From positions 1-64,000 of the forward strand of contig NTKK01000002.1 in NCBI GenBank assembly GCA_002457675.1: a stretch of DNA of 64,000 nt, written 5' to 3'. This DNA comes from Bacteroidetes bacterium MED-G17. GTDB taxonomy: Bacteria; Bacteroidota; Bacteroidia; NS11-12g; UBA9320. Below the pieces are notes generated by a model. It did no database searches, had not been told where the DNA came from, and saw only the letters and a program-made list of their open reading frames with translations. Of this stretch, positions 8,472 to 16,070 are shown piece after piece. The position numbers and the translations under genes are program-made. The first letter of the stretch is position 1. Every line of letters starts with the position of its first letter.

Positions 8472-8802
8472 AAAAAGAGAAGATATTGATCTACAGCTGA
8501 GCAAGGAAAATATCCACAAACTTTTTGTACAACAAATCGCACAAGACTTTAGTCGATGCGCCATTGAAATAGATTCTTCACAGCTCGAAATTTTGTTTGA
8601 TGCAATGGAATTAAATACAACAATTGCCCTTGCTCTTCAAAAACACCACAACAAATTAGACCAAATATTATACATAATAGATGTGCCCGAAAAGTACACG
8701 CTTAAGCTTGATAAGGAAAAACCAAATTTCCTTCAAGATTTGGCCATGTTGATTTTAAAAAGAGTATTGCAAAAAGTGCTAACAAGACTAGCTTTCCAAT
8801 GA
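8458..8802 (+). CDS. Hypothetical protein, 114 residues
   Basis: I start it at MNWLEKRED, which overlaps the end of purQ by 14 bases; an earlier in-frame start would run 14 residues deeper into purQ without similarity to anything. The protein is soluble, helical and leucine-rich, with no signal peptide, membrane helix or cysteine cluster beyond one Cys. I do not recognise a family. Its tight coupling to purQ and its convergent partner two bases away suggest it is a real expressed gene. Confidence 0.75.
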   Translation: MNWLEKREDIDLQLSKENIHKLFVQQIAQDFSRCAIEIDSSQLEILFDAMELNTTIALALQKHHNKLDQILYIIDVPEKYTLKLDKEKPNFLQDLAMLILKRVLQKVLTRLAFQ

Positions 8803-8804
8803 AG

Positions 8805-9344
8805 CTACTTAGCTACTCGCCAATCTTTGTAAAAATCTCTTGCTTCAATATTTCGTGGATGTAAATAAACGCCACTTACCCAATAGTCATCCATGTGAGG
8901 TGAGTCGTTATCCTCATTATAAAAACGCAAACTATTTTCACCATTTTGCAAATAGCTATTTGGAACATAAACAATGAGCTTGGCAGTTGACTGCATGGAG
9001 TCTTTTTCTTTATCATAAACACCTTCATTAACAACCGTATAATTTTTGTGGTCTGTATCCCAAAAAGAAAATCTTGAATTGGCCAAATCAGTTTGAATAT
9101 GTGCAGTAAGTGACTTTTGATTTACTGTAACCTGAAAGTGGTTAAATACATTCAAACTTCCCACATAGCACTCAATAATTAACAATCTAGGAACTGAGTC
9201 TAGATTGAAAATAAGCTCCTTACTAATGCTCGACAACTCATTGTCTCCAATCCCAAATGGTGATTCAATTAAATTGTTTTGCGCTTTGAGCGAGATGCCA
9301 AAACACCCCAAAAAAAGCAATATAAAAATAATAGATTTGTTCAT
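8805..9344 (-). CDS. Secreted hypothetical protein
   Basis: 179 residues with a clear signal peptide (basic MNKS, hydrophobic IIFILLFLGCFGISL, cleavage near KAQ/NN; alternatively a lipobox around GC is less likely because the Cys is inside the hydrophobic core). The mature part is rich in beta-type segments and aromatic residues (LRFYNEDNDSPHMDDYW, YLHPRN) and could be a carbohydrate-binding-like sandwich, but no family is recognised. Its promoter box lies four bases from the ATG. Confidence 0.8.
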   Translation of the reverse strand: MNKSIIFILLFLGCFGISLKAQNNLIESPFGIGDNELSSISKELIFNLDSVPRLLIIECYVGSLNVFNHFQVTVNQKSLTAHIQTDLANSRFSFWDTDHKNYTVVNEGVYDKEKDSMQSTAKLIVYVPNSYLQNGENSLRFYNEDNDSPHMDDYWVSGVYLHPRNIEARDFYKDWRVAK

Positions 9345-9348
9345 AAGA

Positions 9349-9356
9349 CAAACTTA
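9349..9356 (-). promoter_or_regulatory. -7 box for the secreted hypothetical gene
   Basis: TAAGTTTG on the minus strand matches TAnnTTTG exactly and ends only four bases before the ATG at 9344, so the mRNA must be leaderless or nearly so. I see no TTG at a correct -33 distance. Confidence 0.5.
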
Positions 9357-9402
9357 CTTTAACGGCAGTCAACTTATTTTAAATTGAAATTAACTTATTG
9401 TT

Positions 9403-9933
9403 TTGAATACATTTCATGTGCACGAAGAATTAGCTGAAATAAAGCATAAAACTGACTTAAATCAAGTCATATTCTTGGCGCTGGAAGATAAAAATTTATT
9501 CAAAAAATTGGTTGAATGTCTTTTTCACAATAACCAAAATATAGCCGATAAAGCTGCCTGGGCAGTCAGCGATTGTGCATTACAAAAAAGCCATATCATA
9601 GAACCATACCTTCCAATTGTCATCGAAAAGTTGCTAAAAGCCAACACCAATATGCAAAAAAGATGTTTGACTAGAATTTTTCAAACTCAACAAGTGCCAA
9701 AAGCCCAGCAGGCTTTGGTATTTAATCATTGTATAACTTGGGTTCAAAACAACAACGAACAAGTAGCAATTCGCGCTTTTGCGATGAAGGTATGTCTAGA
9801 AATAGGCAAAATACACAAAGACCTACTGGAGGAACTAAAGCATTCTATTCACCTAATACTTCCATTTTCTTCAAAAGGGCTTTTTAATAGAGGTAAAAAA
9901 ATTTTGAAAGAAATAGAACTTTATCAAGGATAG
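9403..9933 (+). CDS. HEAT-repeat-like hypothetical protein
   Basis: 176 residues, soluble, mostly helical, with paired amphipathic helices of about 35-40 residues (for example IADKAAWAVSDCALQ followed by YLPIVIEKLLKAN) resembling armadillo/HEAT repeats that mediate protein contacts. The frame opens with TTG (9403) or GTG (9418); there is no ATG near the N-terminus, so the true start is uncertain. No catalytic motif is visible. It precedes the glycosyltransferase gene, which has its own promoter. Confidence 0.75.
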   Translation: MNTFHVHEELAEIKHKTDLNQVIFLALEDKNLFKKLVECLFHNNQNIADKAAWAVSDCALQKSHIIEPYLPIVIEKLLKANTNMQKRCLTRIFQTQQVPKAQQALVFNHCITWVQNNNEQVAIRAFAMKVCLEIGKIHKDLLEELKHSIHLILPFSSKGLFNRGKKILKEIELYQG

Positions 9934-9945
9934 TCTAATAAATTA

Positions 9946-9953
9946 TACCTTTG
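9946..9953 (+). promoter_or_regulatory. -7 box for the fused glycosyltransferase gene
   Basis: TACCTTTG is an exact TAnnTTTG element in the short intergenic gap, 16 bases before the TTG start of the following gene. No clear -33 TTG is seen at the usual spacing. Confidence 0.45.
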
Positions 9954-9969
9954 GTACAGATAAGTTGGC

Positions 9970-11892
9970 TTGAATCTCTCTGTCGTAATAGTAAATTATA
10001 ATGTTAAGTTCTTTTTAGAACAATGCCTACTTTCGGTCAAAAAATCTAGTACAAATTTGGCTTGCGAGGTTTTTGTAGTGGACAACAATTCGGTAGATGG
10101 CTCAGTCTCCATGATCAAAGAAAAATTTCCATGGGTAAAACTTATAGAAAACCATGAAAATCTTGGTTTTTCCCAAGCGAATAACCAAGCCATAAAACAA
10201 AGCACTGGTAAATATATTTTATTACTAAATCCAGATACCTTAGTAAAAGAAGACACCTTTCAAAAATGCTTTCAATTTATGGAAGAAAATAGCCAGGCAG
10301 GTGCTCTTGGTGTAAGAATGATAGATGGAAAAGGTCAATTTTTGCCAGAAAGTAAAAGAGGACTACCAACTCCTGAAGTGGCAATATATAAAATGCTCGG
10401 GCTGAATAAAATTTTTCCAAAATCTAAAATATTTGGTAAATATCACTTGGGGTTTCTTCCAGAAAACCACACCTCTGAAGTGGATGTTTTGGCTGGTGCA
10501 TTTATGTTTTTGAGAAAAAAAACACTAGTTAAGATTGGACTCTTTGATGAAAGATTTTTTATGTACGGCGAAGATATTGACCTTTCTTTCAGAGTGCAAT
10601 TAGGCGGGTATAAGAACATATATTTTCCACATACCACCATCATTCATTACAAAGGTGAAAGTACAAAAAAACAAAGTGCCAAATACATTAGAATATTTTA
10701 CGGAGCCATGCTCATTTTTGCCAATAAGCATTATACAAAAGGAAATAAAAAATTACTTGCCACTTTCTTAAAAATAGCAATTTGGCTTAGGGCATTTATG
10801 GCTCAATTAGGCAGATTAAGCAATAAGTATGGCCTCTTAGTTTCCGAAACATTTATCATATTTGGCTTACTCATTTATATGAAATTTTATTGGGAAGAGC
10901 ATATAAAGCTTGACCAATTGTATCCAAAGGAATTGGTACAAGTAAATTTTCCAATCTATACGCTTTTCTGGATAATTTCCCTAATATTTAGCGGTAGTTA
11001 CGCAGATAAATTTTCTCTAAAAAATTTATTTAGAGGTCTGCTCATTGGCACAATTACTATTCTAGCTTTTTACGGCCTAATGCCAGAAAATCTGCGTTTT
11101 TCAAGAGGCATAATACTTGCAAGCAGTTTAAGTATTGGAGCCGCACTATTAACCGTCAGGTCCTTATTACATTACAACAAATTCAAGCACTTAAATTTTG
11201 GCCAAAGTCTTAGCTCAAAAGCTTTGGTTATTAGTAATTACGATGAGTTCATGAGAATAAAACAGTTGGCATCCACTCATGGTGAAAGATACCAAATTCT
11301 TGGATATTTAAGCCCAAAAAAACCTAAAGCAAAAAGTGCTCTTGGGCATACTGAGCAAATTGTAGAAATAGTTAATGTATTTGATGTAGAAGAAATAATA
11401 TTTAGCTCTACGTCTGTAGATTCAGAATTTATCATGCAAACCATGATGAATTTAGGAAATAAGCTGAACTACAAAATAGTGCCAGAAAATAGTACATTTA
11501 TTATTGGAAGCAACAGCAAGGATCAACGTGGAGAGTTTTTAGGAAACGAAATAGAATTAAAACTCAATAAAGAATCTATTCAAAGCAAGAAAAGACTATT
11601 AGACATTTTGGTTTCCTCATTTTTACTTTTATTTTTTCCTTTACTTATTTGGTTGGTCAGGAATAAAAAAAGGTATCTTAAAAATGCTCTATCTACCCTT
11701 TTTGGACAAAAAACATGGATAGGTTACTGTGATATAAATTCGATAACAGTTCTGCCTCAAATAAAAAAAGGTGTCTACAATAATTGCCTCCAAAAAAATC
11801 AAGAAACAACACTATTAAAAACCATTGATCAAAATTATGCGAAATACTATAACCCTTGGAATGACCTGTATTTAATAATTAAAAAACTATAA
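9970..11892 (+). CDS. Glycosyltransferase family 2 fused to a degenerate polyprenyl glycosylphosphotransferase
   Basis: Residues 1-240 are a GT2 domain: VVIVNYN, VVDNNS, NPDT (87-90) in the metal/nucleotide site and MYGEDIDLSFR with the catalytic-base region. Residues 290-400 contain about four membrane helices, followed by a Rossmann-like domain (SKALVISNYDEF to about 520) as in WbaP/WcaJ-type initiating enzymes, and a fifth helix (KRLLDILVSSFLLL). The catalytic bacterial sugar transferase domain that should follow is cut to about 80 residues with no recognisable active-site motif, though the end (NPWNDLYLIIKKL) still resembles that family. It probably adds a sugar to a lipid-linked surface glycan; the phosphotransferase half is likely non-catalytic. 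TTG start. Confidence 0.88.
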   Translation: MNLSVVIVNYNVKFFLEQCLLSVKKSSTNLACEVFVVDNNSVDGSVSMIKEKFPWVKLIENHENLGFSQANNQAIKQSTGKYILLLNPDTLVKEDTFQKCFQFMEENSQAGALGVRMIDGKGQFLPESKRGLPTPEVAIYKMLGLNKIFPKSKIFGKYHLGFLPENHTSEVDVLAGAFMFLRKKTLVKIGLFDERFFMYGEDIDLSFRVQLGGYKNIYFPHTTIIHYKGESTKKQSAKYIRIFYGAMLIFANKHYTKGNKKLLATFLKIAIWLRAFMAQLGRLSNKYGLLVSETFIIFGLLIYMKFYWEEHIKLDQLYPKELVQVNFPIYTLFWIISLIFSGSYADKFSLKNLFRGLLIGTITILAFYGLMPENLRFSRGIILASSLSIGAALLTVRSLLHYNKFKHLNFGQSLSSKALVISNYDEFMRIKQLASTHGERYQILGYLSPKKPKAKSALGHTEQIVEIVNVFDVEEIIFSSTSVDSEFIMQTMMNLGNKLNYKIVPENSTFIIGSNSKDQRGEFLGNEIELKLNKESIQSKKRLLDILVSSFLLLFFPLLIWLVRNKKRYLKNALSTLFGQKTWIGYCDINSITVLPQIKKGVYNNCLQKNQETTLLKTIDQNYAKYYNPWNDLYLIIKKL

Positions 11893-11933
11893 CATTTAAC
11901 TTTGGATTAAAATTTAAATCGCTCCTTTGTTCA

Positions 11934-13238
11934 ATGCCTAAATATATAATCAGTACAATTTTTTTTCTTGTAGCCTGTAAATTTTCCTTCGGTCAATTGC
12001 AAAGTGGACCAATGCCAGGCTATTCAGAAATGCGCGAGACAGCCATTTGGGTTCAAACTAAAGGTAGCCACGAAGTATTCATAAAATATGGTAGCAATGG
12101 GCATTTTAAAAACCAAACAAATACCGTTTTAACGGGAAAAGAAAAAGCATTTTGCGCCACACTTATAGCCGACAAAGTAGAGCCTGGCAAAACTTATTCA
12201 TACCAACTTTTTATTGACGGTAAGCATTTCCCTATAAATAGGAAATTACAATTCAAAACACCTCCGCTTTGGCAATTTCGAACGGATCCTCCCAATATGA
12301 AATTTATAGCAGGAAGTTGCACCTATATCAATGATAAAAAATATGATAGAAAAGGTCGATCATATGGCGGTGGGTATGAAATTTTTGAAACCATGGCACA
12401 ACAGAAAGCTGATTTTATGCTCTGGTTGGGCGACAATACCTATTATAGAGAACTTGACTGGAATACATTTACCGGTATGGCTTACAGAAATTCGCATACA
12501 CGTTCGAACCCCGATATGCAAAATTTACTTTCCTCGACCAACCACTTGGCTATTTGGGATGACCATGATTATGGACCAAACGACAGCGACAGGAGCTTTT
12601 GGAACAAAAAAATGGCAAAAGAGGTTTTTGATTTATTCTGGGCAAACCCCAAACATAAAATTGAAGGGTGCAATGGTATTACCAATTATTTCACTTGGGG
12701 AGATATTGATTTTTTTATGCTTGACAATAGGTATGACCGAAGCCCTAATCAAAGAAAATCAGGCGAAAGAACCATTTTAGGCAAAATACAAAAAGAGTGG
12801 CTCAAAGATGTTTTAGCGTCAAGTAAAGCATCCTTCAAAATAGTAATTATGGGAGGTCAATTTTTGAACGATGCAGCAAAATATGAAATGTATTCTAACT
12901 ACGGTTTTCATGAAGAACGACAAGAGATTATCGACTTCATTCAAAATGAAAATATCAGAAATGTTGTTTTCTTGAATGGCGATCGTCATCACTCAGAGTT
13001 TAGTGTACTTAAAAAAGAAAATTTTCCGACTATATATGACCTCACCGTTTCTCCTCTTACTTCAGGAACTCACGCAGGAGCACCGAGAGAAAAAAACACC
13101 TTAAGAGTTCCAAAATCGTTGATTTCTAACAGAAATTTCGCGCTAATTGAGGTTAGTGGGAAACGAAAGCACAGAAAAATGAGCATCAAAATTATGGACC
13201 AAAAAGGCAAAATAAACTTTAAGGCGAACATAAATTAG
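11934..13238 (+). CDS. PhoD-like metallophosphatase (alkaline phosphatase D family), secreted
   Basis: Exported phosphoesterase of 434 residues. After a signal peptide (YIISTIFFLVACKFSFGQ) there is an N-terminal fibronectin-like domain (to about 110) and a metallophosphatase domain with GSCTY (127-131), LWLGDNTYY (around 164), WDDHDYGPNDSD (208 on) and the late GDRHHSE (349-355), which together bind the metals. PhoD relatives hydrolyse phosphodiesters or monoesters outside the cytoplasm, usually Ca/Fe dependent. Could supply phosphate or act on cell-wall polymers; substrate not determined. Followed by a repeat and terminator. Confidence 0.93.
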   Translation: MPKYIISTIFFLVACKFSFGQLQSGPMPGYSEMRETAIWVQTKGSHEVFIKYGSNGHFKNQTNTVLTGKEKAFCATLIADKVEPGKTYSYQLFIDGKHFPINRKLQFKTPPLWQFRTDPPNMKFIAGSCTYINDKKYDRKGRSYGGGYEIFETMAQQKADFMLWLGDNTYYRELDWNTFTGMAYRNSHTRSNPDMQNLLSSTNHLAIWDDHDYGPNDSDRSFWNKKMAKEVFDLFWANPKHKIEGCNGITNYFTWGDIDFFMLDNRYDRSPNQRKSGERTILGKIQKEWLKDVLASSKASFKIVIMGGQFLNDAAKYEMYSNYGFHEERQEIIDFIQNENIRNVVFLNGDRHHSEFSVLKKENFPTIYDLTVSPLTSGTHAGAPREKNTLRVPKSLISNRNFALIEVSGKRKHRKMSIKIMDQKGKINFKANIN

Positions 13239-13294
13239 CTTAGATACTGATTCAAATTAGCTTAGACACTGATTCAAATCAGCCTTGAAGCTGA
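13237..13294 (+). repeat. 22-bp tandem repeat after the PhoD-like gene
   Basis: Two copies of a 22-base unit beginning AGCTTAGA (13237-13258 and 13259-13280) differ at two positions; a third copy (13281-13294) is degenerate and truncated. The first copy begins on the last two bases of the stop codon. Function unknown; probably replication slippage. Confidence 0.85.
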
Positions 13295-13436
13295 CGGAAA
13301 GGTTTTTTTTCATTTTTTTATTTTTTTCATTTGCACTCTTCATTTATCAATTCATTGTTGATGGATAAATAGATGATTTTTTTCATACGCATAGTTAGGT
13401 AAACTTAACCCTAGCTAGTCTTTCTCTTAACCAAGT

Positions 13437-13460
13437 AAAACCCAGCCCAGGCTGGGTTTT
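13437..13460 (+). terminator. Intrinsic terminator
   Basis: AAAACCCAGC, tetraloop CCAG, GCTGGGTTTT: a perfect 10-bp stem with A and T tracts, 200 bases after the PhoD-like gene. The 349-base gap 13239-13587 otherwise holds the 22-bp repeat, a T-rich tract near 13302-13330 and an 11-bp repeat; no gene is seen there. Confidence 0.8.
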
Positions 13461-13527
13461 GCGTTTTATTTAAATCTTGATACTTTTCAATCGGTCAAAA
13501 TCAATAATGTGAATTTTTTGAGGTGAT

Positions 13528-13549
13528 TGTTTTAGGCATGTTTTAGGCA
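13528..13549 (+). repeat. Perfect 11-bp tandem duplication upstream of the radical SAM gene
   Basis: TGTTTTAGGCA occurs twice with no spacer, 39 bases before the ATG of the next gene. A direct repeat spaced one helical turn apart could be a regulator site, but no known consensus fits. Confidence 0.6.
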
Positions 13550-13587
13550 AGATACTTCATTACTTTCAATTACATTCGCCATGGGTA

Positions 13588-14619
13588 ATGAATTTTAGAA
13601 TTTTATATGCCTATTTGAGAAAATTAACCGCACGAAAAATTATCAATTCCCTCGTATTGTATCTTTCGTACTTTAGATCCAAATGGTCGAAAAAAAATTA
13701 TCACAGAGGGATGCCCATGTCTCTTTCTATTGAGCCAACTACTTCATGCAATTTACGCTGTCCACAATGTCCGAGTGGCTTACGTTCATTTTCAAGAGAT
13801 ACAGGTATGCTGCAAAAAGAGGTATATGAGAAAGTGATCGATGAGCTGCACCCTTATCTAAGCTTCCTAACCTTTTATTTTCAAGGCGAACCCTACCTAA
13901 ATCCTCTTTTTTTTAACATGGTGGAATACGCCAGTAAGAAAAATATTTTTACCCATACCTCCACCAATGCACATTATTTAAATGAAAAAAACTCCTTATT
14001 GACGGTTCAAAGTGGTTTGGATCAAATAATTATTTCTATTGATGGGTTTAGTGAGGAGACTTACACAAAATATAGGATTGGAGGAAGCTTGGAGAAAGTT
14101 TTGCAAGGCACAAAAAATCTTGTTGAAGCAAAAAAAAAGTTGCGCTCTGACAGCCCCAACATTATATGGCAATTTATTGCTTTTGACCACAATTTACATG
14201 AAATACCTTTTGCCAAAAAAGTTGCCAAAGAATATGACGTTAATCAATTGAAAATCAAAACCGCTCAAATCTATAATTTCGAAGAGGGGAATGAATTAAT
14301 ACCTAAAAACAACAAATGGGCAAGGTATCGAAAAGTAGGTGGTAAATATGAAATAAAAAATAAATTACTAAATCATTGCTGGAGAATGTGGCAATCGGCA
14401 GTAATTACTTGGGATGGGATTATGGTGCCATGTTGCTTTGACAAAGACGCTAAATATCAAATGGGTAATGTGTTAGAAAACAAGGTCAAAGAGATTTGGC
14501 AAAATGGTCAATATCAATCCTTCAGAAAACTTATTTTAAAATCTCGAAAAAATATTGACATATGTAAAAATTGTACCGAAGGCACCAAAATATGGATGAA
14601 CGGCTTGACACAACAGTAG
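13588..14619 (+). CDS. Radical SAM/SPASM domain protein
   Basis: The N-terminal CNLRCPQC (Cys54, 58, 61) is the CxxxCxxC motif that binds the SAM-cleaving 4Fe-4S cluster; IEPTTSC before it and FQGEPYLNP, IIISIDG after it are the usual radical SAM strands. The C-terminal part (CWRMWQS, VPCCFDKD, ICKNCTEG) is a SPASM-type cysteine cluster that ligates one or two extra Fe-S clusters. SPASM enzymes modify peptides, sugars or tRNA. No precursor peptide is visible beside it, and the neighbours are surface-related, so a glycan or cofactor substrate is as likely as a peptide. Confidence 0.9.
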   Translation: MNFRILYAYLRKLTARKIINSLVLYLSYFRSKWSKKNYHRGMPMSLSIEPTTSCNLRCPQCPSGLRSFSRDTGMLQKEVYEKVIDELHPYLSFLTFYFQGEPYLNPLFFNMVEYASKKNIFTHTSTNAHYLNEKNSLLTVQSGLDQIIISIDGFSEETYTKYRIGGSLEKVLQGTKNLVEAKKKLRSDSPNIIWQFIAFDHNLHEIPFAKKVAKEYDVNQLKIKTAQIYNFEEGNELIPKNNKWARYRKVGGKYEIKNKLLNHCWRMWQSAVITWDGIMVPCCFDKDAKYQMGNVLENKVKEIWQNGQYQSFRKLILKSRKNIDICKNCTEGTKIWMNGLTQQ

Positions 14620-14656
14620 ATGCTTTTTAGGAAACAATTTTTTAATTTTCAGTTTA

Positions 14657-14664
14657 TATCTTTA
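14657..14664 (+). promoter_or_regulatory. Putative -7 box for the OmpA-family gene
   Basis: TATCTTTA differs from TAnnTTTG at the last base and lies 31 bases before the ATG in a 76-base gap. No clear -33 element. Confidence 0.35.
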
Positions 14665-14695
14665 TTATTGAATAATATCAACATCTTAAACAACT

Positions 14696-16021
14696 ATGAC
14701 AAAGAAATATAATTTAATTTTCTGTTTGTTTCTGAGCTTTATTTTTTCTTCACATTTTGTTTTTGCTCAAAATGAAACTAAAAGATTTGGTTTAGAAATT
14801 TCAGGAGGTATAAGAGAATATACTGGGGATTTAGCCAACGATATTTTTTTCGCTAAAAGACCAACCTATCATGCAGTTGGTGGTGCATTAAGCATGTACT
14901 ACAACAAAAATTTTGACATTACTCTTTTTGGTTCTGTTGGAAATTTAGGCTACCAAAAAAGAGAAAGGCTTGAGCCCATCTCCTTTCACTCTAGAGTGCT
15001 AGATGTAGTTGGAGGACTTCGATATAAACTAAATAACGACCTTATTTTGCCTGTTAACTCTAGGGTGCGTCCATTCATACAAGCTGGAATTGGTTATGGA
15101 CAGTACACGTCAAAAATCAAAACAAACAATGAGTACTTAAACGAAAAAAATCAAAACCCAATTGACCCAAATGACGAGGTAACATGGCGAACAGCCCATA
15201 AACTTCACATTTCTGGAGGTCTAGGTGTGAGATACGCATTGTCTGACCAACTAGATCTTTTGGTTCAGTCTAGACTAAATATGTTGTTTGATGACTATAT
15301 CGATGGTTCACCTCATTATTCCGTTGGTCCATCAATTAAAAAATACAATGATATGTATCTTTATCATTCAGCCGGTTTGGTCATTAATTTCAACTACGGC
15401 AAGAGCAATTGGAGGGTGAAAGATGAAGATGAAGACATTCCAGAAGAAATTTTGCAAAGAACAGAAGATGCAGCCAACAACATCTTTTTTGAATTGGCTA
15501 GTTGGGAAATTAAAGAAGAAAGTTTCGACGATTTGGATACAATTGTTTCAATACTATTGGCTTACCCAACCATTAATATTTTGGTTGAGGGACATACAGA
15601 TAACGCCGGAACTCCTGATCTAAACATGGTAATATCAAAAAAACGAGCAAACTCGGTTAGAGATTATATTATTTCTAATGGTGTTTCTGCTACAAGAGTT
15701 TTTGCTGAAGGTTTTGGACAAACCCAACCCATTGCAGATAATGCTACAGAAAAAGGTAGAGCCATTAACCGAAGAGTCCGTATGAAATTGTTTTATAGTG
15801 CAGGCGCGGAGCGAGAAAAAGAAACCTCAGAAATCATTAAAGAAACAAATGATGGAGGTGATTCTTCAAAAAAGGAGAAAAAAGATAAAAAGGAAAAAAA
15901 GGAGAAAAAGGAGAAAAAAGATAAAAAAGTAAAAGCTGAGAAAGTAAAAACCGAGAAAAAAGGTAAGAAGAAAAAAATATCTGAAGAGCAAACAGAAGAT
16001 CTTGAAGATTCAAAAAATTAA
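14696..16021 (+). CDS. OmpA family outer-membrane protein with lysine-rich tail
   Basis: Signal peptide (FLSFIFSSHFVFAQ), an outer-membrane beta-barrel-like region (about 30-245; alternating aromatic strands such as FDITLFGSVGNLGY), then a periplasmic OmpA peptidoglycan-binding domain: FFELASWEI, LVEGHTDNAG, KKRANSVRDYII, GFGQTQPIADN, INRRVRMKLF. The domain ties the outer membrane to peptidoglycan. The last 70 residues are an unusual Lys/Glu/Asp tail built from KKEKKDKK-like units. Monocistronic, ending in a shared terminator with uvrB. Confidence 0.93.
   Translation: MTKKYNLIFCLFLSFIFSSHFVFAQNETKRFGLEISGGIREYTGDLANDIFFAKRPTYHAVGGALSMYYNKNFDITLFGSVGNLGYQKRERLEPISFHSRVLDVVGGLRYKLNNDLILPVNSRVRPFIQAGIGYGQYTSKIKTNNEYLNEKNQNPIDPNDEVTWRTAHKLHISGGLGVRYALSDQLDLLVQSRLNMLFDDYIDGSPHYSVGPSIKKYNDMYLYHSAGLVINFNYGKSNWRVKDEDEDIPEEILQRTEDAANNIFFELASWEIKEESFDDLDTIVSILLAYPTINILVEGHTDNAGTPDLNMVISKKRANSVRDYIISNGVSATRVFAEGFGQTQPIADNATEKGRAINRRVRMKLFYSAGAEREKETSEIIKETNDGGDSSKKEKKDKKEKKEKKEKKDKKVKAEKVKTEKKGKKKKISEEQTEDLEDSKN
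15870..15985 (+). repeat. A/G-rich low-complexity repeat encoding the Lys tail
   Basis: Nearly pure purine stretch of short units (GAAAAA, GATAAAAAG) within the OmpA-family gene. Likely to vary in copy number between strains by slippage. It stays in frame to a normal stop, so it is not a broken gene. Confidence 0.7.
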
Positions 16022-16039
16022 TCGCTTTTTGATTGACAG

Positions 16040-16070
16040 AAAAGGCCTAGCTAATTACTAGGCCTTTTTT
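16040..16070. terminator. Bidirectional terminator between the OmpA gene and uvrB
   Basis: AAAAGGCCTAG, loop CTAATTA, CTAGGCCTTTT followed by a T run; the A run at the other end lets it work in both directions. The last codons and the stop of uvrB lie inside the hairpin. Confidence 0.85.

Noticed and set aside
15870-15985. Purine-rich stretch as a frameshift or broken gene end
   Set aside because: The frame continues smoothly to a stop; the lysine-rich tail is in frame with the OmpA domain.
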